This document shows positions 1 to 7,597 of a stretch of DNA of 64,000 nucleotides, in pieces. Below the pieces are notes generated by a model. That model searched no databases. It was not told the origin of the DNA and was given only the letters and a program-made list of their open reading frames with translations. Position 1 is the stretch's first letter. Each line of letters starts with the position of its first letter. The stretch comes from Lepagella muris (GTDB lineage Bacteria; Bacteroidota; Bacteroidia; Bacteroidales; Muribaculaceae). The stretch covers positions 3,520 through 67,519 of the forward strand of contig NZ_SRYB01000027.1 of NCBI RefSeq assembly GCF_004793975.1, given 5' to 3'. A program made the translations under genes and the position numbers.

Positions 1-616
1 CGAAGATGTCGTTAGCCTCTATGGTGACACTGAAACTGTTGTTGAAGAAAGCCTTGTAAAGTTTTGCATTCATGTATGAGCATGATTTGCGATACATATT
101 CCTGTCATTGCCCGCGCTTTCCCACGCCATATCCACGTTCAGCCATATATCGTAAGGCAGGTGGATTGCGTTCTGCCACTGAATCATTCCTTGTGGATTG
201 TTTAGGTGCTTCCTGCCTTGCCATGTGTCAATGGAGAACCATTGCTTTGTAAGGCCAAGATTTATTCGCGGCTCCCAGACCCCTACGTTGAAACTTGTGC
301 CGATAAAGGCACGGATTGGATGTATCTCGGGAAAGTTGTCAAGAGTCATAAGCTTGACTTCCCCGGTATCTCCGTATGGTTTGGTAGTGGATATAATAGG
401 ATCTTTTTTGAGAGTGTATGAAAATTGTGCGAAAATTCTTCTCCATGCCCCTGTGAGTTCAATAGTGTGGGTTTTCTCAGGTTTAAGATATGGATTGTCG
501 CCTTGTAGAGTAAAACGGTTGATGTAGTCTATTGTGCCGTCCAGATCCCCATAATTCGGGCGTTGGGTCTTGCTTGTGTAGCTCATTTAGAGCTGCACCT
601 GTCCTATCTGAGTTGA
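1..616 (-). pseudogene. C-terminal remnant of an outer-membrane beta-barrel receptor
   Basis: Reading the minus strand from about 616 towards base 1 gives a continuous barrel-like protein with SYTSKTQRPNYGDL, then NPYLKPEKTHTIEL and alternating aromatic/polar strands. It is clearly related to the barrel of the intact receptor at 1714-3819, where the matching motif is SYEAKTKRPLYSQL. A TAA at 587-589 interrupts the frame between TQIGQVQL and MSYTSK, at the point where the family reads straight through. Nothing upstream encodes a plug domain or signal peptide, so the gene is 5'-truncated as well. The 3' end lies outside the window. The interpretation as a decayed paralogue is inference from the alignment by eye. 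Confidence 0.75.
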
Positions 617-638
617 CATAAAATATAAATTAAAATTA

Positions 639-821
639 TCAGCCATGCTTTTTGAGAAGCGTTTCTCTAAATTCACGACCTTTGTTTACAATTCGCTGTA
701 ATAAGTCTTCCTATTGCTGAGAAAGTGGTTTGCGGGTAACCGGACGACTTTTGGCTTCTTGAATGAACAGCTCAGCAGTGCGCCCCGTGAGTTCAGGTGA
801 TGTATGTATTGCGATTGCCAT
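639..821 (-). pseudogene. Small ORF interrupted by an in-frame TAG
   Basis: An ATG at 819-821 opens a frame beginning MAIAIHTSPELTGRTAEL, stopped by TAG at 711-713 after 36 codons. The same frame then runs on for 23 sense codons (EDLLQRIVNKGREFRETLLKKHG) to TGA at 639-641. Both halves have charged, helical, protein-like composition, so a 60-residue protein broken by one nonsense change is likelier than chance. I do not recognise the family. It sits among other broken genes. It could still be a real 36-aa protein. Confidence 0.45.
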
Positions 822-958
822 AATTCTAATTAGAAAATGTTTAAGTAGGGTTTGCTGAATAATATTAAATATTTGATACATTTTAAAATAAACAATCGAT
901 TACTTGTATATTTAACAAAAATGTAACTTTGACGTTAAAAGAATGCAATAAAAAACAA

Positions 959-1612
959 TTACTCAATCACTTCCCATGAGCCGCCATTAGTTGGTCCAAT
1001 ATGGTGTAATCGACCTTCCCTTACAAGAGCGTCTAACCTTCGTTGTACGCTACTTTCATGCAGTCCTAATTGCTTTGCCAATTCAATTCTTGTAATCAGT
1101 ACATTTGTTCTAATCAAATCAATAATCTGATTTTTCTGTTCGGTTTTGGTTCGGTTTTGGTTCGGTACGAATCGATTTGTATCGGTTTTCGGTCGCCTCT
1201 TATTGACATGAAAATTTCTCGTGGGATAATGGCTGTTACACCACCCTGTTCCACGGTGAATGAAGGATGGAAAAGATTTAATTTGTCAAATTCCCTCATT
1301 ATTTTCTCGTATCCACGCCCCCAAGCCTCAATAAATCCGGCACGGTAGAACACTTGAGCCATTTTGGGATTACGTGGCTTGGAAGTATGTTTGCTCATAA
1401 GGATCTCGACCGTGTAATCTTCTGGTAAGACACCTTCGTTCCACAAACGGATATGATCATCATATATGCTCATCTGATTCCATGTGCCGGTTTGCTGTTT
1501 GTGGACTATACTATATCTTACCGCCATGAGCATTGGCAAAGCCGGATACCCATTTCAGATACTCGTCTTTCCAAATACGCTTGTGCTCTATATTCTGATT
1601 CTCTTGATTCAT
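959..1612 (-). pseudogene. Decayed AlbA_2 (Schlafen-type) DNA-binding / RecG-like protein
   Basis: Three pieces of one gene are visible. The ATG at 1610-1612 starts an AlbA_2-type N-terminus (NIEHKRIWKDEYLKWVSGF, then ANAHGGKI) that hits a TAG at once. The next piece, in another frame (about 1500 down to 1114), is the family's C-terminal half, with IYDDHIRLWNEGVLPEDY and EAWGRGYEKIMREF. A third frame (about 1135 down to 959) encodes the terminal winged helix, with LAKQLGLHESSVQRRLDAL and ending GGSWEVIE. The expected central part, roughly 200-250 residues, is missing. The second break lies in a two-copy 11-bp tandem repeat at about 1140-1165: removing one copy restores RTKTEQKNQIIDLI in frame. 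Members of this family are often regulators or defence-associated proteins; this copy looks non-functional. Confidence 0.75.
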
Positions 1613-1713
1613 ATAGCAAAATTAATTCAAAATCCTGACATTCACAATAGAGCAGTTGATTTAAGATTGTCATAATCTGCTGAATTTGGCTCACTTCGCG
1701 GTGAGTATGGTTT

Positions 1714-3819
1714 TTAAAGCCTGTTTCTTTCGCTTATGCCTGCCCCTTTACCTTTATATTTACTCATTGCGGTGTTAAACGAGTATCGTATAATTAGACG
1801 GAGAGCTTGCGTATCGCTGTAATTCCATTTGTCAAGCGTCATTTGTGTGCCATGAGTTATCATCGAACTTCTCGCTGTCTTGAATATGTCGGTAGCTTGA
1901 AGTTGGAGAAACCAATTCTTTATACTTTTGGCAGCACCGATGTTTAACTGCCAGGAGGGTTTTAACGTGACAACATCCATCTCTCCACGCGTGCGTCCGG
2001 AAATCTCACCGGTCATGTTGAATCCCTTTCCCAATGTCACATTGTTGAAGAAGCTGAAAAACAGTATCGGCGTGTTCAGTTTCTTTATGCCATCCGTAGT
2101 TTTCATTGAGAAGTGTTGTCCTGATAAGTTCAGTCTGAGACGTGGAGACCACCGTGAAATTCTCGGAGAAAATGAGACTACAATATCATATTTTGACAGA
2201 TGATTGAAGTTGTCGTAGGTCATTATATTTTGAGGGGTATCCGGCTTATACGGACGAATCACACTGATGATGGCATCTTTGTCGTAAGTATATGTCGCGC
2301 TGAAGAATACCCATTTGTATATTCCAGCAAGAGATACATTGTGAATATGTTCCGACGTAAGTGACGGATTGCCTGTCTCGTAGGTAAAGCGGTCGTCATA
2401 TTGAATGCTGCTGCTCAACTGGCTATATAATGGGCGTTTGGTCTTAGCCTCGTATGACAGTGTAAATTTTGTTTTCCCTATTGGGAATGTGAAGTCCACA
2501 TTGGGGAAAAATCTGCCGTATCTTCGGCTTTGACCCTTGACAAGCATGTCGTTCTGGTAATAGTCTGATGATGTATGCTCGTACCTGAGTCCGGCGTAAA
2601 GCTCTACATTCCTGATGGGTATATTCACCGCAATAAAACCGGCTCCGGTGGTTTCCTTTATCCTGTCATTGGCATCTGGCAGATTGTCGCCGTCATTGAT
2701 GAAGATATCCTTGCGGTCGGTAGCCGTCACTTCATATCCAAACTCAAGCGAGTAGCCATTGAACAAATATTCCGCCACTCCCTTGGATGCAAACATTGAA
2801 CTCCTGATACGGTTATCACTCCCGATGATACTTTCTCCTCCGAGCAGACTGTTTTCAACTATTGTCTGCCTGTTACTGTTTCGGCAGGAGTAATAGTCAT
2901 TATTGATTGTAATGTTGAAGGCATTCACCTTTCCTTGATAATATAGGTTCACAAGATGAACCGGTACTGAGTTTCTTATCCAATTCGTTTCATAATTAAT
3001 TTTGTCTTCCGTTGCATTATTTACCATGACCGTTTCATCCGTAAGCCATCTTGATTTGGAATCAGGCACTGCGGTGTATTCGCACTTTACGCCAACGTAA
3101 TGACGGCTGTTTATCTGCCAGTTTGCTCCAATGTTTGCAAGATAGGTGTTTGATTTAGGATATATGCGTATATCTGAATCTAAGAGATAGTGGTCCGGAG
3201 TAGAATTGATGGTAGTTTGGTTATGCTGTTTCTGATAACGTCGTGCAAAATCATAATTGAATGTACCGAAGATATCCATCCCCCCGGATCTGTAATTAAG
3301 GAAAAGATTGTCTGATTGGGAGAAATAATAAGCTTGCCGCCCCGTAACTGCCATAGACCCGCTCAATCCGTCACCCTGCTTCTTTATTGTCTTTACAAGA
3401 ATCACGGCTTTTGTTTCTGCACCATATTTTGCACCGGGATTGAAGACAACCTCCACGTTTTGGATCTCTTTTGATGACAATCGATCCAATTCAGATTTGT
3501 CGATGAGTTTGCGTCCGTTGATATAAATCTGCGGCGTGCCACGTCCAAGCACCTCAAGATTGCCCTCATTGGAGATTACTCCCGGAAGTTGAGAGATAAC
3601 GTCTGTACATGTACCGAGATTGCGCAGGGGTGTGCCTTTGACATCCGTTATCAGTCCACCCTTGCTTAGACGTTGCACGTTGCGCGTGCCTGTCACCACC
3701 ACATCACCAAGCTCTATGGTAAAGGTGGAATCATTTTTAGCGACATTTTTGTTACTCTGGACCTGTGCATGTGTGAGGATCACATTCGAAAACATGAGTG
3801 CTAAAATTAAATATTTCAT
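1714..3819 (-). CDS. TonB-dependent-type outer membrane beta-barrel receptor
   Basis: 701-aa outer-membrane protein of the OMP_b-brl_3 type, presumably a TonB-dependent uptake channel of unknown ligand. A signal peptide (MKYLILALMFSNVILTHAQ) leads to a plug-like segment with VVVTGTRNVQRLSKGG and the GRGTPQIYINGRKL region, then a long barrel rich in alternating strands. There is no carboxypeptidase-like N-terminal domain and no SusD partner, so it is not a canonical Sus pair. A longer reading opens with TTG at 3841-3843, but that TTG is part of the promoter -7 box, so the ATG at 3817-3819 is preferred. The TPR regulator gene lies just upstream on the same strand and may control it (inference). 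Confidence 0.85.
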   Translation of the reverse strand: MKYLILALMFSNVILTHAQVQSNKNVAKNDSTFTIELGDVVVTGTRNVQRLSKGGLITDVKGTPLRNLGTCTDVISQLPGVISNEGNLEVLGRGTPQIYINGRKLIDKSELDRLSSKEIQNVEVVFNPGAKYGAETKAVILVKTIKKQGDGLSGSMAVTGRQAYYFSQSDNLFLNYRSGGMDIFGTFNYDFARRYQKQHNQTTINSTPDHYLLDSDIRIYPKSNTYLANIGANWQINSRHYVGVKCEYTAVPDSKSRWLTDETVMVNNATEDKINYETNWIRNSVPVHLVNLYYQGKVNAFNITINNDYYSCRNSNRQTIVENSLLGGESIIGSDNRIRSSMFASKGVAEYLFNGYSLEFGYEVTATDRKDIFINDGDNLPDANDRIKETTGAGFIAVNIPIRNVELYAGLRYEHTSSDYYQNDMLVKGQSRRYGRFFPNVDFTFPIGKTKFTLSYEAKTKRPLYSQLSSSIQYDDRFTYETGNPSLTSEHIHNVSLAGIYKWVFFSATYTYDKDAIISVIRPYKPDTPQNIMTYDNFNHLSKYDIVVSFSPRISRWSPRLRLNLSGQHFSMKTTDGIKKLNTPILFFSFFNNVTLGKGFNMTGEISGRTRGEMDVVTLKPSWQLNIGAAKSIKNWFLQLQATDIFKTARSSMITHGTQMTLDKWNYSDTQALRLIIRYSFNTAMSKYKGKGAGISERNRL

Positions 3820-3840
3820 ACCTTTTGTTGTTTTTTGACG

Positions 3841-3871
3841 CAAAGGTATGATGCAATGCTCAGGAGACCAA
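3841..3871 (-). promoter_or_regulatory. Bacteroidales-type promoter of the receptor gene
   Basis: On the minus strand TTG (3869-3871), a 20-nt spacer and TACCTTTG (3841-3848) match the Bacteroidota sigma-ABfr consensus TTG-N19-21-TAnnTTTG. The transcript would start about 15 nt before the ATG at 3819. Confidence 0.7.
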
Positions 3872-3964
3872 GAAAATGGCGTTTCACAATCGTTTCACCT
3901 TCTTGATAGCATTTCAGAAATGTTGCGCTTGTCGACTCAATATGCCATAGCTCAGTGATTTGTA

Positions 3965-5554
3965 TTACAACTCAAGCAGATTCAGAATTTCAGCAGGGAG
4001 CTTTGTTCTAAGTCGGGATTTCCGTGTTCTTATTGCAGTGCCGGTTGCTCCAAGGCAAGCTGCGATAGTTGCATTTGATTCTTTTAGACAAGACATGATG
4101 CACGTCACGATATCCTCGGTATTCAATTTGACGCCGGTCATCTTCAAATCAACGATGAAATCGGCGAAGCAACTGATAAGTATTTTCTGAGCTGTCTCGC
4201 GTTCCTTAACTGATGGGTAATTTCCGGAATTGCGATATTGTATTGCCATCTTGTCGAGATAAGCCTGCAACTTAGACTCTCTGAACTGCTCGATGCATAT
4301 ATCCATTCTACTACGAACCAAATCAAGTGATTTATCCGACTCATCATCGTTTGCCTCGGCAATGATTTGTTCAACTTTTATGTTGTCGAGACGTTTCTTC
4401 AGTTTGAGATATTTTCTTTTTGACTGCCAGACATAGATGCCAACTCCAATGACTATAACCAAAAGTATTCCCAGTCCGATATTTAATAGCAGTTGTCTGT
4501 GAGCTTTTGATTGGAGCAATTGAATTTGAAGCCGGGTGTTGTAGTCACGTTGTTCCTCGGATATTTTTTTCTGAATGGATGTGACCTCACTTATTGAATC
4601 ATTTGTGACAGTGCCTTCGTAAGGTACAACTATTCCCTTATTAAGTAGCCCTATACTTTGGTCTAACAGTCTCAGGTTGTTGTATGTGTTTATTGAATAT
4701 CGTGTCGGATTCTCGTTATACATACTTCTTGACACCTCCGAATAGTAACGGGCTGAATCAACTTGGGAATTATTCAGATAAATAAATCCTAGTGTAATCC
4801 GTTTCCCGAGGCTTTGCGTCTTTATCCGGTTAAGATACTCTACGCTTCTTCTGAAATCTGATGAAGGATTATTGGCATAATTGAGCGCGTATGTTGTAAA
4901 CAGAGGATCATTCACGTCTGTTTGAGATAATGCTTTTTCCATGTAAATGGCAGTTGAGTCATTATCGCCGATGAAAGAATAGAATAGTCCAACGTCATGC
5001 AATGCTCTGGCTCTTTCCTCTTTTGTTTGGGAAACGTTAAGAGCCTCCATAGCATGAGATATTGCCTTTACATAATTTTTCTTTAACGAAGGCATTGCAT
5101 ACATGTTGGATAACTCTATGAGAAGTTCCGATTTTGTAGGGTTTGTGACGTTGGATGCAATATCTATCGCTTTATTTAGAAATATTGAAGCAGAGTCTTG
5201 ATTGCCAAGCCATCGCATCTTGACAGCAGCAAGTTGATACATGTCGAGCAATGCTGTTGTGTCTTTCTCCGATTCGTAAAATCGGATTGCTTTTTGAAAA
5301 TAATTGTCTGTAATGAAAGTTTTTCCTTGCTTGACCTTGGCAACAGAAAGTATACGGCATCCCTTTGACATTTGCTCATCAGAAAGATTGTCATCAAGGG
5401 AAATCGGAGCCAACATCATCTCCACAGAATCGGGGAAGGTATGCAAAAGAGATTCAGCTTCTGTAAGTTGCCGATCTATTTCATTATTGTGTCTACATCC
5501 GGCAAGCAACAGACACAATACAAGTATATTGATAAAAAATTTCATTAGTCTCAT
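3965..5554 (-). CDS. Membrane-anchored TPR protein with C-terminal HTH-like domain
   Basis: About 529 aa. It opens with a lipoprotein-like signal ending LLLAGC, followed by roughly 330 residues of TPR-like helical repeats. One transmembrane helix (IGLGILLVIVIGVGIYVW) precedes a basic coiled-coil stretch and a C-terminal domain with EDIVTCIMSCL, then NATIAACLGATGTAIRTRK. That last motif resembles the LuxR/sigma-4-type HTH seen in Bacteroidales TPR regulators. The expected topology is periplasmic TPR and cytoplasmic DNA-binding tail, i.e. a one-component signal transducer (inference). The longer reading starts at a TTG (5635); the ATG at 5554 (or 5545) is better because it follows a TAGATTTG box at 5575-5582 and starts the signal peptide directly. 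The receptor gene lies 145 bp downstream. Confidence 0.7.
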   Translation of the reverse strand: MRLMKFFINILVLCLLLAGCRHNNEIDRQLTEAESLLHTFPDSVEMMLAPISLDDNLSDEQMSKGCRILSVAKVKQGKTFITDNYFQKAIRFYESEKDTTALLDMYQLAAVKMRWLGNQDSASIFLNKAIDIASNVTNPTKSELLIELSNMYAMPSLKKNYVKAISHAMEALNVSQTKEERARALHDVGLFYSFIGDNDSTAIYMEKALSQTDVNDPLFTTYALNYANNPSSDFRRSVEYLNRIKTQSLGKRITLGFIYLNNSQVDSARYYSEVSRSMYNENPTRYSINTYNNLRLLDQSIGLLNKGIVVPYEGTVTNDSISEVTSIQKKISEEQRDYNTRLQIQLLQSKAHRQLLLNIGLGILLVIVIGVGIYVWQSKRKYLKLKKRLDNIKVEQIIAEANDDESDKSLDLVRSRMDICIEQFRESKLQAYLDKMAIQYRNSGNYPSVKERETAQKILISCFADFIVDLKMTGVKLNTEDIVTCIMSCLKESNATIAACLGATGTAIRTRKSRLRTKLPAEILNLLEL

Positions 5555-5701
5555 CCGGTTCTGACGATCATAAACAAATCTAACATTCCAAATTCGTAAA
5601 AATAGACTTATCTCCCAAGATGTTGTGATTCTCAATGGGCAAGGAAGCCATATTTACCAAACGATATATTGAGAAATTTATTGAAGTGTAGATAAATTCA
5701 T

Positions 5702-5732
5702 TTGTAATATTCGGTTTAATGGTGTATCTTTG
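5702..5732 (+). promoter_or_regulatory. Promoter of the DUF234-type ATPase gene
   Basis: TTG at 5702-5704, a 20-nt spacer and TATCTTTG at 5725-5732 are an excellent match to the Bacteroidota consensus. It is followed directly by the palindrome at 5735-5771. Confidence 0.75.
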
Positions 5733-5734
5733 CG

Positions 5735-5771
5735 AATAGAAACGACAGTTGCGGAAACCACCGTTTCTATT
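5735..5771. repeat. Perfect 10-bp inverted repeat in the leader
   Basis: AATAGAAACG (5735-5744) and CGTTTCTATT (5762-5771) are exact inverse complements, separated by 17 nt. They lie between the promoter and the ATG at 5787, where they could be an operator or an mRNA hairpin. The half-site ATAGAAAC recurs in the tandem repeat at 9782-9843. Confidence 0.7.
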
Positions 5772-5786
5772 TGAATCTGATAAAGT

Positions 5787-7106
5787 ATGAAATTCTACGA
5801 TAGAACAGAAGAGATAGCGACGCTACAAAGGATTCGTAAGAACTCCAATGAAAATGCCCAGTTCACCGTCATTACTGGACGCCGGCGGATTGGCAAGACA
5901 TCGCTTGTGCTTAAAGCATACGAAGATATACCAATTCTGTATTTCTTTGTCAGTCGTAAGTCTGAAAATTTGCTTTGTGAGGAATTTAGGCAAGAGGTTG
6001 AAACTAAACTTTCAATAAAGACCGGAGGCTCACCGGCTAATTTTGCCGAGTTGTTTGATTTTCTGATGACGCTCTCAAAGGAACGAAATTTTACGCTGTT
6101 TATTGATGAATTCCAAAATTTTGCAAGAGTTAATCCATCCATCTTCAGCGATATGCAGAAGATCTGGGATTTAAATCATTTCGATTCCAAGATAAATCTG
6201 ATTGTCTGTGGATCTGTATATTCGATGATGACCAAGATTTTTAGGGATTCCAAAGAGCCTCTGTATAATCGTCAGAATCGTTTCATGCATGTCAAGGCTT
6301 TCAAGCCGTCTGTGCTGAAAGAGATAATGATGGATAGTGCGCCCGGTTATTCCAATGATGACTTGTTGGCTCTTTACTCTTTTACAGGAGGTGTGGCAAA
6401 ATATGTGCAGCTTCTGATTGAAGACCATGCTTTTTCCGTTGACTCTATGATTGACAGCATCATTAGTTCGGATTCCGTCTTCATCAATGAAGGGAGGTCT
6501 ATTCTTGTGGAGGAGTTCGGAAAAGATTATGACACTTATTTTTCAATTCTTTCAGCTATTGCATCAGGGAATACAAGGCGTAATGAGATAGAGTCGATAA
6601 TAGGTAAGGAGATCGGAGGGTATCTGACTCGTCTTGAAGATGATTACGGTATAATAAAGAAGGCTATTCCGCTTGGTGCAAAACCTCTTTCAAAGAATAC
6701 CGTATATGAGATACAGGATAATTTCTTCACATTTTGGTTCAGATTCATCTTTAAGTATGGTCATATCCTGGAGATTGGTGCATACAAGCAGATGGGTGAC
6801 TTAATCAAACGAGATTATCCTACATTTTCCGGAAAGATGCTTGAAAGATATTTTCATGCCAAGGCTGCTGAATCCGGTAAATATACGATTATTGATAGTT
6901 GGTGGGATCGTAAAGGGGAAAACGAGATTGATATGATTGCCGCCAATGAGATTGACAGGACTGCTGAAATATATGAGATAAAGCGTCGGCGTAAGAATAT
7001 AAACATAGCTCAACTTGATGAAAAAGTCAAGGTCATGCTCCCTCAGGTTCCGACTCTGAAAGGTTTTAGCGTGGAGATTAGGGGTCTTGATATGGAGAAT
7101 ATGTAA
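5787..7106 (+). CDS. AAA ATPase with DUF234-type nuclease-like C-terminus
   Basis: 439 aa. The N-terminal half is an ATPase_2-type P-loop domain, with Walker A TGRRRIGKTSLV near residues 30-40 and Walker B FTLFIDEFQNF near 105-115. The C-terminal region ends with GENEIDMIAAN and EIYEIKRRRK, the acidic-then-ExK pattern of the PD-(D/E)XK-like DUF234 domain. This family is common in archaea and Bacteroidales and its cellular role is not established. The gene has its own strong promoter and stands alone. It has an unrelated functional analogue (ATPase plus nuclease fold) at 9857-11434. Confidence 0.85.
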   Translation: MKFYDRTEEIATLQRIRKNSNENAQFTVITGRRRIGKTSLVLKAYEDIPILYFFVSRKSENLLCEEFRQEVETKLSIKTGGSPANFAELFDFLMTLSKERNFTLFIDEFQNFARVNPSIFSDMQKIWDLNHFDSKINLIVCGSVYSMMTKIFRDSKEPLYNRQNRFMHVKAFKPSVLKEIMMDSAPGYSNDDLLALYSFTGGVAKYVQLLIEDHAFSVDSMIDSIISSDSVFINEGRSILVEEFGKDYDTYFSILSAIASGNTRRNEIESIIGKEIGGYLTRLEDDYGIIKKAIPLGAKPLSKNTVYEIQDNFFTFWFRFIFKYGHILEIGAYKQMGDLIKRDYPTFSGKMLERYFHAKAAESGKYTIIDSWWDRKGENEIDMIAANEIDRTAEIYEIKRRRKNINIAQLDEKVKVMLPQVPTLKGFSVEIRGLDMENM

Positions 7107-7123
7107 ATCCAAGTTTTTTTATG

Positions 7124-7131
7124 TACTTTTG
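7124..7131 (+). promoter_or_regulatory. -7 box before ruvX
   Basis: TACTTTTG matches TAnnTTTG and lies 19 nt before the ATG at 7151. No TTG is seen at the right distance upstream, so this is weaker than the other promoters. Confidence 0.4.
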
Positions 7132-7150
7132 TAATTGAAAATCATTCAGA

Positions 7151-7564
7151 ATGGGAAGAATCCTTGCGATAGACTACGGCAGGAAGCGTTGCGGTGTCGC
7201 CGTCACCGATATATTACAGATAAGTGCCAACGGGTTGCCAACGGTGCGTGCATGCGACTTGTTGCAATTCGTGAAGGAGTATTGCGGCAGAGAGACGGTC
7301 GACAAGATAATCGTAGGCGAACCACGTGACATGCAGGGTAATCCGAGCGAGAGTATGCGCTACATCACTCCATTCCTTGCAAGGTTGAAAAAGGAATTGC
7401 CGGATATTCCGGTAGAGATGTTTGACGAACGTTTCACCTCGACCATCGCCCACCGTGAGATGCTTGCGGGAGGATTTTCCAAGAAACAACGTCAGGAGAA
7501 GGGGCGAGCCGACGAGATGGCGGCTGTGTTGATCCTTACCGGTTATCTGGAATCGAGATTTTGA
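7151..7564 (+). CDS. ruvX: Putative Holliday junction resolvase RuvX/YqgF
   Basis: 137 aa, the usual length for this RNase H-fold family. The N-terminus has the family signature ILAIDYGRKRCGVAVTD with its first catalytic Asp. VGEPRDMQGNP is the second motif, FDERFTSTIA the third, and KGRADEMAAVLIL the last with its Asp. In E. coli YqgF acts in pre-16S rRNA end processing; a Holliday-junction role has also been proposed. The ATG at 7151 begins directly with the first strand; a longer overlapping frame from 7135 is a shadow. It is followed 33 bp later by the GH84 gene. Confidence 0.93.
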   Translation: MGRILAIDYGRKRCGVAVTDILQISANGLPTVRACDLLQFVKEYCGRETVDKIIVGEPRDMQGNPSESMRYITPFLARLKKELPDIPVEMFDERFTSTIAHREMLAGGFSKKQRQEKGRADEMAAVLILTGYLESRF

Positions 7565-7597
7565 AAAATTAGAATGCTTCATTGAAAAATAAAGGAA

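Noticed and set aside
639..821. TAG recoded as an amino acid
   Set aside because: TAG closes other frames normally here and no suppressor tRNA was seen; a nonsense mutation is simpler.
5787..7106. Defence system made of the two ATPase/nuclease genes
   Set aside because: They are separated by housekeeping genes, face each other and belong to common multicopy families; no other defence genes are near.
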